DNA from: Pigoraptor vietnamica
Lineage: Eukaryota > Opisthokonta > Filasterea
Direction of reading: 5' to 3'
Length of the DNA stretch: 37,469 nucleotides
Assembly (NCBI GenBank): GCA_943704525.1
Contig: CALSCQ010000718.1
Span: 1 to 37,469 of the forward strand
Shown: positions 1 to 11,214 of the stretch, one piece after another
Layout of the letters: each line of letters opens with the position of its first letter
How positions within the stretch are numbered: the first letter of the stretch is position 1
Notes under the pieces: model-generated
Database searches by the model: none
Told to the model about the DNA's origin: nothing
Seen by the model: the letters and a program-made list of their open reading frames with translations, nothing else
Made by a program: the position numbers and the translations under genes

Positions 1-188
1 GGGGGGGACAACTCGCAGATATACTGCGCGGTTAGGCATCGTGACGCAGAATGGGCGCATGTGTATTTAATTTGGGACGCTTGAGAAACACTCCGCCACA
101 CTGTATTGCCGCGCAACAAACGCGTCCCCGCTTCACACAATGGTACACGCACGCAAGCTCACGCACGCACCTTGCATGATTCACAAAG

Positions 189-420
189 GTACGGCCTGAA
201 GAAACCCGAGGACAAGAAGGCGGAGGAAGAGGCTGCTGCCGCTGCTGCTGCCGCCCCTCCGCCCGCCGACGACAAGAAGAAGACGAAGGGCGTCAACAAC
301 ATCGTCGCAAAGCAGGAGCAGGCCAAGGCGGACGCTGCGGCGAGGGACACGCCGGCGGGTGACGGCGACAAGGGGAAGGACGCCGCGGGTGCCAAGGACG
401 ACAAGTGTGCCGTCATGTGA
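189..420 (+). CDS. 3'-terminal exon of an unrecognised gene with a possible CAAX tail (partial)
   Basis: The open frame after a CAG/AAAG-type acceptor near 187-188 encodes about 77 residues. It begins YGLKKPEDKK, passes through an Ala run (AAAAAAAAPPP) and an Asp/Lys-rich stretch, and stops with TGA at 418-420. The last four residues are C-A-V-M, which fits a CaaX prenylation box (farnesyl type by the final Met). If genuine, the protein would be lipid-anchored to a membrane. Sequence 1-188 upstream is CA-rich with no convincing coding frame and looks like intron. The rest of the gene lies outside the window, so the family cannot be identified. The low-complexity charged tail could also belong to many cytoplasmic proteins. 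The exon call is moderate and the prenylation call is an inference. Confidence 0.5.
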
Positions 421-791
421 CCGCGCTCACTCATTATCTTCTCGTGTCGCTCCTTTCGCGCTCTCTGTGTCACGCGCGTGCTATCGTCCACGGCGCGCCT
501 TGCCGCGTGCTCGCTCGTCGCCGCGGGTGCGCGTGGTGCGCGTTGAGTGCTTGGGGTCTGCTGCTGCGTGCCGTGCGTGCGTGCGTGCGCCTGTCGCCAT
601 GTTCAATGATATTGCGCTTCTTTACCTGAATTCCCGTTCAAAATTGCACCCTTTTATCGCCATCCAAAGGCCTGCTTTTGGGCGATGCTCGTGTGACATG
701 TGTGTGGGTGGGTGCGCGCACGAAGGGGTGCTACGCACGCATAATGCTGGCGAATAATTGCGTTGGTCACGTGAACGCATTCGCGGTGCGT
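421..791. other. Intergenic spacer between convergent genes
   Basis: This stretch lies between the stop of the (+) gene at 420 and the stop of the (-) TilS gene at 792. It should hold both 3' untranslated regions. I see no convincing frame, RNA gene or consensus AATAAA signal. Confidence 0.5.
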
Positions 792-3700
792 CTAAAAGTC
801 CTCAAAGAGCGGCTTCCGCGACGACTGCCGCGCGTTCTTCTTACCGCCGCCCTTGCCGCCACCACCGCCAAACAGCGGACGGAAACCGCTTCCGAACAGC
901 GGCGCGCGTCCAGTGGCCTTCGTGGGTTCGATTAGCGGGCAATCCGGAAACGGGCGCCTCGACACAAAGGTGGCGAGCACCGCATGTCCCACGAGCTGGC
1001 ACGCGCGAATGTCCGGCACTGCGACGACGTTGCCGGCGTCGTCGACCACGCACGGAAGCGCCGCCGCCGCGAGCTTCGGTGCGCGAATGAAGAGCAGATG
1101 GGACGCAAGGCTGTTCAGGTGCCGTTGAAGTTGCTCGACAAATAGCGGCCGGCCGCGCGCGTGCACGACGCCGCCCACAGCATGCACGTCGTCCGTCTCG
1201 CCCTCCCACCACGACGAGCGCCGCACTATCCGAATGAGCCACGCGTTCTCCCAGTGGAACCCGACGGCCGGGTCGAGGGCCTCGGCGCGCAGCGGCACGC
1301 GCTCCGTCTTCACCAGTTGCGCGTGCACGTGACGCGCGAGGAGCGCCGTTCGCGGACGCGCTGCGGACACGCCGCCGGGGAATCGCCTCGTCTCCACCTC
1401 GTGCGGCATGCCCATGGACGCGAAGAGCGGTAGCGGGTAGAACGGACCGTCGGCAGGCGAAGGGCACACCTCCAGATCCTCCGTGGGTGTCACGAGCAGC
1501 GCCTTGATGGGGATGCCAGCGAGCTTATGCGAGACGTCGACGGCGATGGCGCCCGCCGCGACAAGGCCGTTGGAGGGCACGTGACCCTTCTGCAGTTCCG
1601 CGGCCACGGAAGGCGGCACGCCCTTGATGGACGCGCCGATCGAGGTGAAGGCGAGGGCGGCGACCCTTCGCGCCACTTCGGGCGAGAGGCGGGAAAATGC
1701 CTCGAGGTCGATCTCGGCAAAGCCGTGGCGCTTGGAGAGACGCAGCGTCTCGTAGCACGCCGTCCTCGCTGCGCGGGAAATGGACAGTCGCGTGAGGTCG
1801 GGAGTGCGAGCGCTCGCGTAACGCACTTGCGTGTACGTGAGTGCACGTCGCCGCCTGTGCGCAAGTGTGAAGCAAGAATGGGGGCACAAAGGGAAAACCG
1901 GGGACACTTAACCCACCAGCCTCCGCAAGCTCCTCGGCCGCGCGCGCCGCCGCCGCATTGATCGTGCGCAAGGCCTCCAATCCCTCCTCGCCCATTTCGG
2001 CAATGGCCGCACGCACGCGGTTTCGATAGTAGTCGTCACGTGAGTTGGAGGGGTCTTCCGCCCACGGCTGACGGTGCTGCACGCACGTCGCCACGAGGCG
2101 CTCCTGCGAGGCACAGCACGTTGGCAGAGATTGAGAGTGAGAAGATGCAAATAAATTTCGCTTATGCTTGATATGCGCGTACATACACGACCAACACGCT
2201 CACAATACGCACACCGACAGACGCAGTACAGACGGGAAACGAGGGCAGCTGCGACGCACTTCGTATGCGACAAGCACGCGCCTACACCGACGCCGTACAA
2301 TCCTGAAAACAGTGCGGCCGCGACGCACCTTCCTGAAGTCGAGGAGCGGCCGTACGAGGCGGATGTTCGGGTGTCCGTACTCTGCGCACGTGGACACGCG
2401 CCGAATGCCAGCAAGGCCCTCGATGTTACTCTCGCGCATTAGGCGCATGGCCGTCGTCTCCACTTGGTCGCCGCTGCGTAACAAGAGAGGGACTGCGTTA
2501 CTCTCGGTGCGTTGAGTTGGCAATGCGCGGGCACACGCAATCTGCCTTCCCACTATCCCTTCTTGCCTCTCTATCACACCGCTCTCTTTCTCGCTCTCGT
2601 CCTTCACACACAGACAAAAAAAAAAACATATACCTCACGCACACGCGCACACAAACCCGTGCGCACACACGCACGCACACACACATACACACGCAAATAG
2701 TCACGGCACGCGACAACTATCAACGGTTGCCCTGCCGCATGACCGCCCAACGGCACTCACAGTTGGTGCGCGGAAAGGAGGCACGAGATGCCCCGCCGCG
2801 CGCACTCCTGCGTGAGACGCGAGTACCGCGCCACACGCGCAGCCAGCTGCACGCGCGTTTTCGGCGGTCCCTTTTCGCCCCAGTCAAGCGTAATCACATC
2901 GCCGTCGATGCCTGCGCAGTGTGCCGCTCAGTCACTCTCTTGTGAGGTTGGGTGTGCGCATGTGCGTGGGTGTTGGCCAGGACGGGTGCGTTCGAATGTG
3001 CGTGGGTCTTCGTGCTGCTATCAATTGCTTCGCGATGCTTGGATGCCGAGACACACGCGCAACACACAGAGGAAGAGAGAGTGTGGGCGTCTGAATGTGC
3101 GTGCGTATGAATTTGTGAGAAAGAGAGAGGGACGCATGCGCGCAAGAACGCACCCCGCTTCGCAAGCCACTCGCGCACAAGCGTTGCCTCTGCGGCGCTT
3201 TCCGCGCGAAATCCGTGGTCGAACGTGAATGTGTGGACGTGTTTAAAGTGCGCGGCGGCCAAGAGGGCGAGTGCCATGCTGTCGACGCCGCCAGACACGG
3301 CGATGGCTGTGGGGCATGTAACACGCGCGAAGTTAGGGGTGCGCAGAAGGGGGGCATACAATCGCGCAAGCACGGTGTTCACATTTACGTGCAAGGCACG
3401 ATTGCGCACACGCACGCACGCACGCCCCGCACACACGCACAACACAGTCCACGTACACGCGAAACACACACACGCGCTCTCATAGCCACACGCACACAGC
3501 ATAGCCACACGCACACACGCACACATACTCAATACACACCACATACACGCTCACTCACCGACGCGATCCGTCCTCGCAAGTCCACAGGCATTCGCAGCGT
3601 TCGCAAACTCCTCAGCCGTAACAGCCTCAAACGCCGCCACGTCGTCCGCGGATGGCAAAGTGATGCGCACGTGCGCCCCCGTCGCCATTCCCGCACTCTC

Positions 3701-3913
3701 CCCGCCGTTCTGCACAGCCGCGTCCGTGCCGTCAACCGCGCCACGCTCTTGCACAGCGGGGTGTGCGAGCGTACCATAGTCGCGCCTCGTGCGTGGCAAG
3801 CGCGGAGAAGCGCCAACAGCCCTTCGTCCACAGCGCCCACGCACGTGCGCGGCCGCAATGGCGCGAAAGAGGGCAGCGGGCCCTCCACACGCACGCACGG
3901 CGCGAGAGGCCAT
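792..3913 (-). CDS. tilS: tRNA(Ile)-lysidine synthetase (TilS/MesJ family), six exons
   Basis: PP-loop ATPase of the family that converts the wobble cytidine of tRNA-Ile(CAU) to lysidine in bacteria and organelles. Exons (5' to 3', minus strand): 3913-3559, 3306-3154, 2911-2761, 2473-2329, 2103-1917 and 1768-792. The joints keep phase and give about 655 aa. The PP-loop SGGVDSMALALLA starts at about residue 123 and is restored across intron 1. It is followed by FDHGFR, by HQLGDQVETTAMRLMR (bacterial HxxDDQxET-type motif, first Asp replaced by Gly) across intron 3, and by PWAEDPSN...RNRVR. The Arg-rich N-terminus of about 110 aa could be an organelle transit peptide. The C-terminus is a Gly/Lys-rich tail. 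An alternative joint (1913 to 1854) adds about 30 residues. Introns are CA-rich. The gene is divergent from the F-box gene at 4172. The family call is firm; organelle location is inferred. Confidence 0.88.
3405..3550. repeat. CA-rich low-complexity tract in TilS intron 1
   Basis: Imperfect CACACGCACG repeats (GT-rich in the sense of the gene) fill most of the first TilS intron. Similar shorter CA-rich tracts with an A-run lie at 2612-2697 in intron 3. Confidence 0.8.
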
Positions 3914-4171
3914 TGTCACAGACGCCGCTAACACACGCGACCCATGGCATGCGACGGAGAGTCGAAAGAGAGCAAGAGGGGGCGGCTAAGGTGCCCTTCC
4001 ACTGTACAACCACTACCTCAACTTCAGACGCCGAGATGAAAGTGCCCGGGCTGGCCAGTGTCACCCACGGCTGCATGCACGTGCGGTGGGGATTACAATC
4101 GGCAGTGCCACTGTTGAAAGCCCACGGTCGCAGTTGAGTGCGTGCTCTTCGCTCTGCTTCCGCTGCTTGCG

Positions 4172-4271
4172 ATGGAGCGCACGCGCGAACTTCTCTCGCT
4201 GTCCAACGAAGTCATTGACTATCTCCTCGAGGTGCGTCGCATGGGTGACTGACACCGGTCGTGCTGAAATC

Positions 4272-4308
<37 letters not shown>

Positions 4309-4328
4309 TGTGTGACTGTGTCTGTGTG

Positions 4329-4360
<32 letters not shown>

Positions 4361-5985
4361 ATCAGTGTGTGTCTGTGTGACTGTGTCTGTGTGGTGTGTG
4401 GTGTGTGTGTGTGTGTGTGTGTGTGTGTATCTGTGTATGTGTATCTGTGTATGTGTCTGTGTGTGTGACTGTGTCTGTGTCTGTGTGTGTGTGTCTGTGC
4501 CCTAGTGTGTGTGTGTGTGTGTTTGTGTATCTGTGTGTGTGTGTCTTTGTGTGACTTTTGTGTGACTGTGTGACTGTGTATGTGTGTGTGGCGTGTACGT
4601 GTTTGCGTAGTAGTGACTACAGGCGGCTCTCGGCGCTTTCCTCACACCTTCTCCCGCAGTACCTCCACGGCAAGGACCTTGCCTCCCTCTCCCTCACGTG
4701 CCGCCGCATGCACGCACTCTGCGAGGACAATGCGCGCCGTCGCGTCGCCCGTTTGTGGGAATACCTCGAACCGAACTCACTCGACGAACGAGATCCCTGT
4801 CCACGCTGGCTGCCGCCGTGTGGCGCACGTGCTCATTCGCTTGCACTCTGTCTCACTGTTATTTCTCTCTGCGGCTCCCACAAGCTCGGTCGAAACGTGA
4901 AAGCTGAGACACACACGCACTCACCCGCGCACATCCGCACCGGTAACACACGCTCGCCGCACAACAGCCGCACGGTGCACTTGTGCATGTCGCCGAGTTT
5001 TCTAACGTGGCGTGCTCGTGCGTTTTCATCCCTGACCATTGACATGGACTCCACTTCTTCGCAGTGGCGCCGACCTCAGCAACGTCGACGTGAGCGCCGT
5101 CGTCAAGAAAGCGAAGGCGGATCTCGCACTTTTGAGCGAGGACGTGCGTCCCGCCAAGCGGCCGTGTGACTCTTAGATATGCGTGCTGCAGAGGGAGCAG
5201 TCAGTCGAAGTGGCGAAAACGAAGGACGACAACGCATTCTGCGCTGAAGTCGCACGCGTGTGCGACGCACATGGCCCCGAGTGGGGTCTTCCGCCGGGTG
5301 TGCTCACGAAGAAGGACAAGAGCGACATTGACACGTGCCTGCGAACGGCGACGTTGGTGGAGAGGACGTTCAGGGTGAGCAGTGAGCGGGAGGGTGTGGA
5401 CGAGTCTTCTTGCGCGAATTTCGAATTCAGGCTCCCGGACGGTAACAGCGTGAACGCTTACCTGAGCAACCATAAAGAGCGATATACGTACAGCTCTAAT
5501 CGTCGGCTGGAGGTTAACTCCCAGTGGCTCGTCGAGCACTACTATTATTCGGTGCGTCGCAGTGCGTAAACGCGTGTGCGCTGTTGCGACCATTTCAGAT
5601 TTCTAACCCCAACTCACGGTCGGTGGGTTTCAGGGCACGGAAGAGAAGTGGCGCGAAGGATGGGAAGACCTGCGCGTGGTGTACGAGTCCGAGTCCGAGT
5701 CCTTTCTCGGCTATCCTGCGTTTCTGACCATAATGCTTGTCTGCCTCGCTGCCGTGGGTTTGATGGAGGGCTTCACGATGGACGACCTCTTGGCTGCCAA
5801 CGACGGTGCACGTGCGAGCGGTGTTTCTGCGACAGAGTATGAGGACGACCGGTTGGCGCTCTGGGCACAGGCGTCCGCGCGACTACCGCCGCAGCGTCAA
5901 CTATGCGCGCATGTGCGAGCTGCTCGCACTGCCGGATGCTCGGCGCGAATTGGACGAGGAGCTGAGCGACGAGTTCGACGACTAG
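4172..5985 (+). CDS. F-box protein; 3' exons uncertain
   Basis: Exon 1 (4172-4231) encodes MERTRELLSLSNEVIDYLLE and exon 2 (4660 onward) YLHGKDLASLSLTCRRMHAL. Together they make a canonical N-terminal F-box, the Skp1-binding module of SCF ubiquitin ligases. Intron 1 is almost all GT repeat. Downstream frames look coding (KKAKADLALLSED; FEFRLPDGNSVNAYLSNHKE; GTEEKWREGWEDL; a Glu/Asp-rich end ELDEELSDEFDD and a TAG at 5983-5985). They can be joined in phase as 4660-4817, 5065-5143, 5192-5551, 5634-5872 and 5895-5985, giving about 328 aa. That model needs a 48-nt intron and an extraordinary 22-nt intron (5873-5894). The last may instead be a sequence error or a wrong model. I recognise no substrate-binding domain after the F-box. 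The F-box call is strong; the gene end is weak. Confidence 0.6.
4273..4600. repeat. GT microsatellite in F-box gene intron 1
   Basis: About 330 bp of (GT)n with interspersed CT, GA and AT interruptions lie between the donor at 4232 and the acceptor at 4658-4659. The frames that stay open through it (Val/Cys runs) are artefacts of the repeat. Confidence 0.95.
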
Positions 5986-6150
5986 GCGCCGCGGAGCCTG
6001 TTCCTCTCGCCGTGGAAGGAGTTTGCGAAACGCAGTGGCATCAAATACTTCTCCGCAAAGTTGGCTATTGCGCAGTGGTTCGGGTGCCTCATTGCGGCTG
6101 AGCTCAAAAGTTGCGGAGAGACCGAGCGTACAGAGGTCGAAGCGCAGTAG
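5986..6150 (+). other. Coding-like open frame directly after an in-frame TAG
   Basis: In the same frame as the TAG at 5983-5985 the sequence stays open for 54 codons to TAG 6148-6150. It encodes a well-composed peptide including SLFLSPWKEFAKRSGIKYF and AKLAIAQWFGCLIAAELKS. It could be an alternative last exon of the F-box gene using the TAG as an acceptor, the end of a separate gene, or a remnant. I do not recognise the peptide. Confidence 0.35.
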
Positions 6151-6332
6151 TCGTCCTCGGGCGTGTGGTCAAGGTAGTGGCGGAACTTGCGTGCATGTGC
6201 TTGTGCGTGTGTGTGTGCTGTGTGCGTGTGCGTGTGCATGTGCGTCGCGTGCATGTGGGGCATGTTGCGTATGCGTCAACATGAAGCATACATACGGAGC
6301 GGAAATGACCAACATTGCCATCGTGAGGCCAT

Positions 6333-7529
6333 TCATTGGACCGTACATCGCACTGCATCCCGGCGGTTCTGCGTCGCCCGCCTTTCACCGTCCACAGCCA
6401 ACGAAGGATGGAACTCGTCCTCGATCGCCAGCGACGATCCCGCAACGGGCTGAAGCTGCAACGGTGTTGTGGCAGTTGCGCAATCTTGCACGCTCCCGGC
6501 CACAGCAGTCGCCTGCACATGGGTTGAGAGGGATGGTGTGTCGGGTTCGCGAGGGGGCGGCCACGTGGGGATGTTGATGCAGTGCTCCACGGTCAGGCGT
6601 CGCACGCTGCGGAGCGCCGGCGAGTCGCGCATGCAGTGGCAGTTCTTCAGAGTGAGCGTGTGGACGCTGCCGAGCGCGGAGACATCGACGATGCCGTGGC
6701 AGCCGTCGAGGGTCAGCGAATGGACGGTGCGGAGGGGCGACACGTCCGTGATCTGTGCGCAGTCCGCAAAGCTCAGCGTGTGGACGGTGCCGAGCGCAGC
6801 AATGCTGGAGAAACCCTTGCACGCGACCACGGACAGCGAGTGCACGGAATGCAGCGGGGAGAGGTCGCGAACGGCGTTGCACTCCTTCAGCAGAAGCTTG
6901 TGCACGCGCCCGAGACCGGACACGTCCGACACGCACAGGCGCACCAGCGACAGCGTGTGAACGGCGCCGAGTGCAGAGACGTCGACGACTTGGTTGCACA
7001 TCATCAGCGTGACCGTGTGCACGTTGCGGAGCGGCGATACGTCGGTGACGCTGTGGCACATGCTCAGCGCGACCGTGTGGACGGCACTCAGAGGAGTAAG
7101 ATCGGTCACGTCGCAGCAGTGCAGCCGCAGCTTGTGGACGTCCCCAAGACCCGACACGTCGAGAGAGTTGGGCACGAGTCCGCCCAGCAGAAAGAGGATG
7201 TGCACGCCGTGCAGCACGGACGCGTCAAAAGGCTTGTCCCGCGGCAGATGCGGGACGGTCACGGTCAGCGAGAGGCGGTCGCGCGGGAGCACCGCGCAGA
7301 CGCGGTCACGGAAGGACGGGTCGGCGGCAAAGTCGTTGCTGGTGGGCCTCGACAGACGAATGACGCGGAGCGGGGTGACTATTCGCCGCAGCCACGCGCT
7401 CGTCGCCGCGAGTGCCCTCAGGTCGGCTGCGTCGAGGCACGGCGCAATGTGCGACACGAACACTTCGACGGGCACATTTGCAAGGGACAGTGCTAGCGGA
7501 GGGACTGGCGGTGGTTCGTCTTCTGGCAT
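6333..7529 (-). CDS. F-box / leucine-rich-repeat protein (VHTL-type repeats)
   Basis: A single open frame of 398 aa runs from ATG at 7529 to the stop at 6333-6335. After a Pro-rich start comes an F-box-like segment (about residues 15-60; VPVEVFVSHI, then LRALAATSAWLRRI). Ten tandem repeats of about 20 residues follow, of the form DVSxLxxVHTLxLxxCxxI (e.g. DVSALGSVHTLTLKNC), an LRR variant. The C-terminal 80 residues are low complexity. F-box/LRR proteins usually act as substrate receptors of SCF ubiquitin ligases; the substrate is unknown here. No intron is visible, unlike most neighbours. It is a relative of the larger gene at 11779-15249. The start is the first ATG in frame; upstream in-frame sequence has no ATG. 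It is divergent from the sphingosine-1-phosphate lyase gene 338 bp away. Confidence 0.85.
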   Translation of the reverse strand: MPEDEPPPVPPLALSLANVPVEVFVSHIAPCLDAADLRALAATSAWLRRIVTPLRVIRLSRPTSNDFAADPSFRDRVCAVLPRDRLSLTVTVPHLPRDKPFDASVLHGVHILFLLGGLVPNSLDVSGLGDVHKLRLHCCDVTDLTPLSAVHTVALSMCHSVTDVSPLRNVHTVTLMMCNQVVDVSALGAVHTLSLVRLCVSDVSGLGRVHKLLLKECNAVRDLSPLHSVHSLSVVACKGFSSIAALGTVHTLSFADCAQITDVSPLRTVHSLTLDGCHGIVDVSALGSVHTLTLKNCHCMRDSPALRSVRRLTVEHCINIPTWPPPREPDTPSLSTHVQATAVAGSVQDCATATTPLQLQPVAGSSLAIEDEFHPSLAVDGERRATQNRRDAVRCTVQ

Positions 7530-7867
7530 GGTTGAGGGCGAGAGGCCGTTGCCCTTGTGTGAGAGAGAGAGAGACTCTGAAAGCTGCAAAAAAACTGAAC
7601 TTTTTACAAACACTACTGGCCGACGAAAAAGCCACTGTCACGTGACTTGTCCTGGTCGCCAGCCGACCAATCAGACGCAACCGAGTCATGTGGCACATGT
7701 GTAGACAACCGCCACGCACACACACCGCACACACACACATGCACATACGCACGCACACAACACACTGACGCGCAAAGCTGCATGCAAAATAGCCCTGCAT
7801 ATCGCACGGGAACTTGCCCTCGCCAGTTGAGTCAGTTCGCAGTCGCTGACGACAGGCGGTTGTAAGA
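7530..7867. promoter_or_regulatory. Bidirectional promoter region with palindromic E-box and CCAAT box
   Basis: This is the 338-bp spacer between two divergent start codons. It contains a perfect 10-bp palindrome GTCACGTGAC at 7637-7646 (bHLH/bZIP-type E-box) and a CCAATCAG box at 7667-7674, followed by a CA-rich tract. The motifs are visible; their use is an inference. TATA is not obvious on either side. Confidence 0.45.
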
Positions 7868-10800
7868 ATGGACCGCGTGCTGCGTGCTGTCGAGGACGTC
7901 AAGGCCCTGCCGGCTGTGCGCGCCGCCATGGACCACGTGGAGACGACCACTCGCGATGCCATCGCGTGGGCGCAGAACAACAAGGTTTGTTCGGGGGGAA
8001 TTTAATTTACAGTGTGTGTGTGTGTGGTTTCTGCCGCGTGTGCTTTTTACTGCGAGGAATTCGCGCTCACGATGCGATCTGTCGCGCCTGCGCTTGCAGG
8101 AGATCCAGCTCGCCCTTGCGCGTGCGACCGAGTACGCGGAGACGGCGCGCATGACAGTGAACGAGCGCCTCGCGGGTTTTGAGCCGTGGCAGATTGTTGC
8201 GCTGTCGCTCGTCGCGTTTTACATTGCGAATCGCATTCGCTGCTTCGTGTGGCAGGAAGAGAGTGGGTCCTATTTCGCGCACGACGTAGAGCCACGCAGT
8301 CACGCGAACACGCGCACGCACGTGTGCGTGCATATGTCTACATACGCACACTCACCCGGTCTCACACGCGCACTGGCACACGCATGTACCCCCCCCCCCC
8401 CACCACCACCACACACACACACATATTGCGCGCAAGAAATGCGCACTCACTCGCCCCGCGCCACCTGTGGCTTGCAGGCGTGTCCTCGCGCTTCAAGAAG
8501 TCGTTCTTTGCGTTCGTCAAGGGACTTCCCATCATCCGGGGCCTCATTGCGAAGGAGATGGCGAAGAACGTGCGCCACATCGAAGAGTCGATGTTCAAGA
8601 GCGTCCCGGAGGGCTACGTGCACATGTCGCTGCCCTCGCGCGGCCTCACGAACAACGAGATCTTCAAGGAGCTCGAGTACTATCGCGACATGGGCGACGT
8701 CCACTGGGAACAGGGCAAGGTCCGTGCTGTGAGCGCTTGCAGTCGCTGCCCTCGCGATCGTAGCTGGCTGTGGCTGTTTCTCCGTTGTCGGTGTCTTTAC
8801 GAAAGTGTACGCGTACGCCACTCGCAACGCCCCATCCTCAATCTAACACGCGCACACACAACATGCAGGTCTCTGGCACGGTCTACCACGGCGGCAAGGA
8901 CATTACCGCGCTTGCGGAGAAGGTGTACGGCATGTTCGCGTGGAGCAACCCGCTGCACCCCGACGTCTTCCCGGGCATCCGCAAGATGGAGGCCGAGGTG
9001 GTCGAGATGGTCCTGCGCCTGTACAACGGCAAGTCGGGCGTCGCGTGCGGCACGATGACGTCGGGTGGCACAGAGTCGATCATCATGGCGTGCAAGGCCT
9101 ACCGCGACCGCGGCTACGAGCGAGGCATCAAGCACCCCGAGATGTGCGTGTCTGTCCGCCGCTGTGCCATGCTCTGCATGCACGCGATATCCACTCCCTG
9201 TTCACGTTGCGCACACATGCATGCGCGTGTCACATACTGCTCACCTCCGCTCAGACATGTATGCGCACGGCGCCTCTTTCTCTCCTTTCTTTCGCCCCCA
9301 TGCCTGCACACATGCGTGCGCAATAACACTTCTTCCTCCTCTTATTCGCCGCAGGGTGATCCCCGTCTCCGCCCACGCTGCTTTCGACAAGGCGGCGTCG
9401 TACTTCAACATCAAGCTTGTCCACGTGCCCGTCGACGAAAAGACGCGCCGCGTCAACGTGCGCGCGATGGCCCGCGCGATCACCAAGAACACCGTCATGG
9501 TCGGTCTCTTGTCCAACGGTTATTATGAGTAACTGAGCGTTAGAGGCGCATGAGGCGGAAGAGAGTTCGAGAGGATGGAGGATAGGATTCTACTGCATGT
9601 TTCCTTTGAAGTCGTCCCTCTTTGGCCAACGCCTTTCAACCCTAACCCCAACTCTATGTCGCAGATTGTCGGCTCCTGCCCCTCGTTCCCCCACGGCGTG
9701 ATCGATCCGATTCCAGAGCTCTCCAAGCTGGCCCTGCGGCGCGGCGTCGGACTCCACGTCGACTGCTGCCTCGGCGGGTTCCTCGTGCCCTTCATGAAGG
9801 CCGCTGGGTATGCTCTCTTCACATGTGTGCGTGTGGCCGTGCGTTCTTGGGTGTGCGTGGGTGTGGTGGCGGGTGTGTGCAAGCGCCGAATATGCCTGTA
9901 TGTATTTGTTCGTTCGTTTGTTTGTTTGTTTGCAGACAGAGAAAAGCACGCATGTCGTCTCGCGGACACGTTGCGAGTGTCTGTGTCCACACCGCATCTG
10001 ATTGTGGCAATGCCATCTTAGCTTTGAGATCCCCGAGTTCGACTTCCGCCTCCCGGGTGTTACTTCGATCTCGTGCGACACGCACAAGGTGAGAAGAATG
10101 CCCAGATAGCTCTACTGCCCTGTCCCGCGCGGTTTCGCATCCACTTTGAACACCCCTTTCCAACCAGAGCGGTACTGCGTGAGCCCAACCCTAACTATAT
10201 CCCCTTTCCCCTCGCCCGCGCAGTACGGCTTCTCGCCCAAGGGCTCGTCGATTGTCATGTACCACTCGCAGGAGCTGCGCCACTACCAGTACTTTGTGGC
10301 GCCCAACTGGACGGGCGGCATCTACGCGTCCCCATCGATTGCGGGCAGCCGCCCCGGTGCCATCATCGCCGCCACGTGGGCGACCCTCATGCACTTTGGA
10401 AAGGAAGGTGGGCTTGGTGTGCCGCTGGGGCTTCTGAATATCAGTATCATCACTCCGTGTCTGGGACGGACTGCTCGCCTCCGACTGAATCTGTGCGTTG
10501 TCGCAGGGTACATTGACTCGACGAAGAAGATCGTGGGCACAGCCAAGAAGATGGAGAAGGAGTGAGTGTGGCATTCCGCTTCCATCCCGCTTCCGTGGGA
10601 CTCGCATACTCATGAAACGTGATGCCCGTATGTACACGCGTTTTTGAAAAGAGCGCTCCACTTACCCTCTCCTCACGCCCTTCGCCGTCCTTCAGGCTGC
10701 GCAAGGTCCCCGGCATCAAGGTCATGGGATCTGTCGACGTGTCCGTCGTCGCCCTTGGGTCGGACGACTTCGACATCTACCAGCTCGGCCAGCAGCTCAC

Positions 10801-11214
10801 GGCGCGCGGGTGGAACCTCAACTCTCTCCAGTTCCCCTCGAGGTGCTCTTGCACGTCTGTGCCTGTGATTTCGATGAGCCCTTTCACGTGCTGAATGTGT
10901 CCCGCGTGTTAATGCTAACGCCTCGCGCGCGCCCGCACCGCAGCATCCACCTCTGCGTGACGTATCCGCACACGCAGGGCGGCGCCGCAGACAACTTCGT
11001 CAAGGACGTGCGGTCAATCGCCGAGTCGATTCTCCGCAAGCCGCGCGAGAAGTCGCACGGATCGGCGGCCATGTACGGCATGGCGCAGTCGATCCCCGAC
11101 CGCAGCGTCATCAACCAGATGGCGTTTGCGTTCATCGACGCGATGTACAACGCGCGCGGCCCGCAGATTGCGGACGAGATCAAGAAGGAGAAGACGGAGA
11201 ACGGCAAGCACTGA
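7868..11214 (+). CDS. SGPL1: Sphingosine-1-phosphate lyase, 11 exons
   Basis: PLP-dependent enzyme that cleaves sphingosine 1-phosphate to a fatty aldehyde and phosphoethanolamine, the exit step of sphingolipid breakdown, normally in the ER membrane. Exons: 7868-7984, 8100-8262, 8478-8719, 8869-9143, 9355-9499, 9665-9807, 10022-10088, 10224-10407, 10507-10561, 10696-10842 and 10944-11214. All joints keep phase; 602 aa, against 568 in human. There is one hydrophobic segment at about 69-90 ([17 protein letters not shown]). Cofactor motifs are [19 protein letters not shown] and [15 protein letters not shown]. The Schiff-base Lys is the last codon of exon 7 (about residue 384), so intron 7 splits the active site. 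Order and length match the eukaryotic family throughout. Introns carry CA tracts. Intron 1 uses GTTTGT; others use GTGxxx or GTCxxx donors. Confidence 0.95.
8389..8423. repeat. C-run and CA/CCA microsatellite in lyase intron 2
   Basis: A run of about 13 C is followed by CCA repeats and (CA)n, upstream of the exon 3 acceptor at 8477. Confidence 0.9.

Noticed and set aside
4273-4600. Val/Cys-repeat protein frames
   Set aside because: Pure translation of the GT microsatellite in an intron.
9636-9655. Telomere-like CCCTAACCCC
   Set aside because: Only one or two units. It sits just upstream of an intron acceptor and is better read as a CTAAC branch point.
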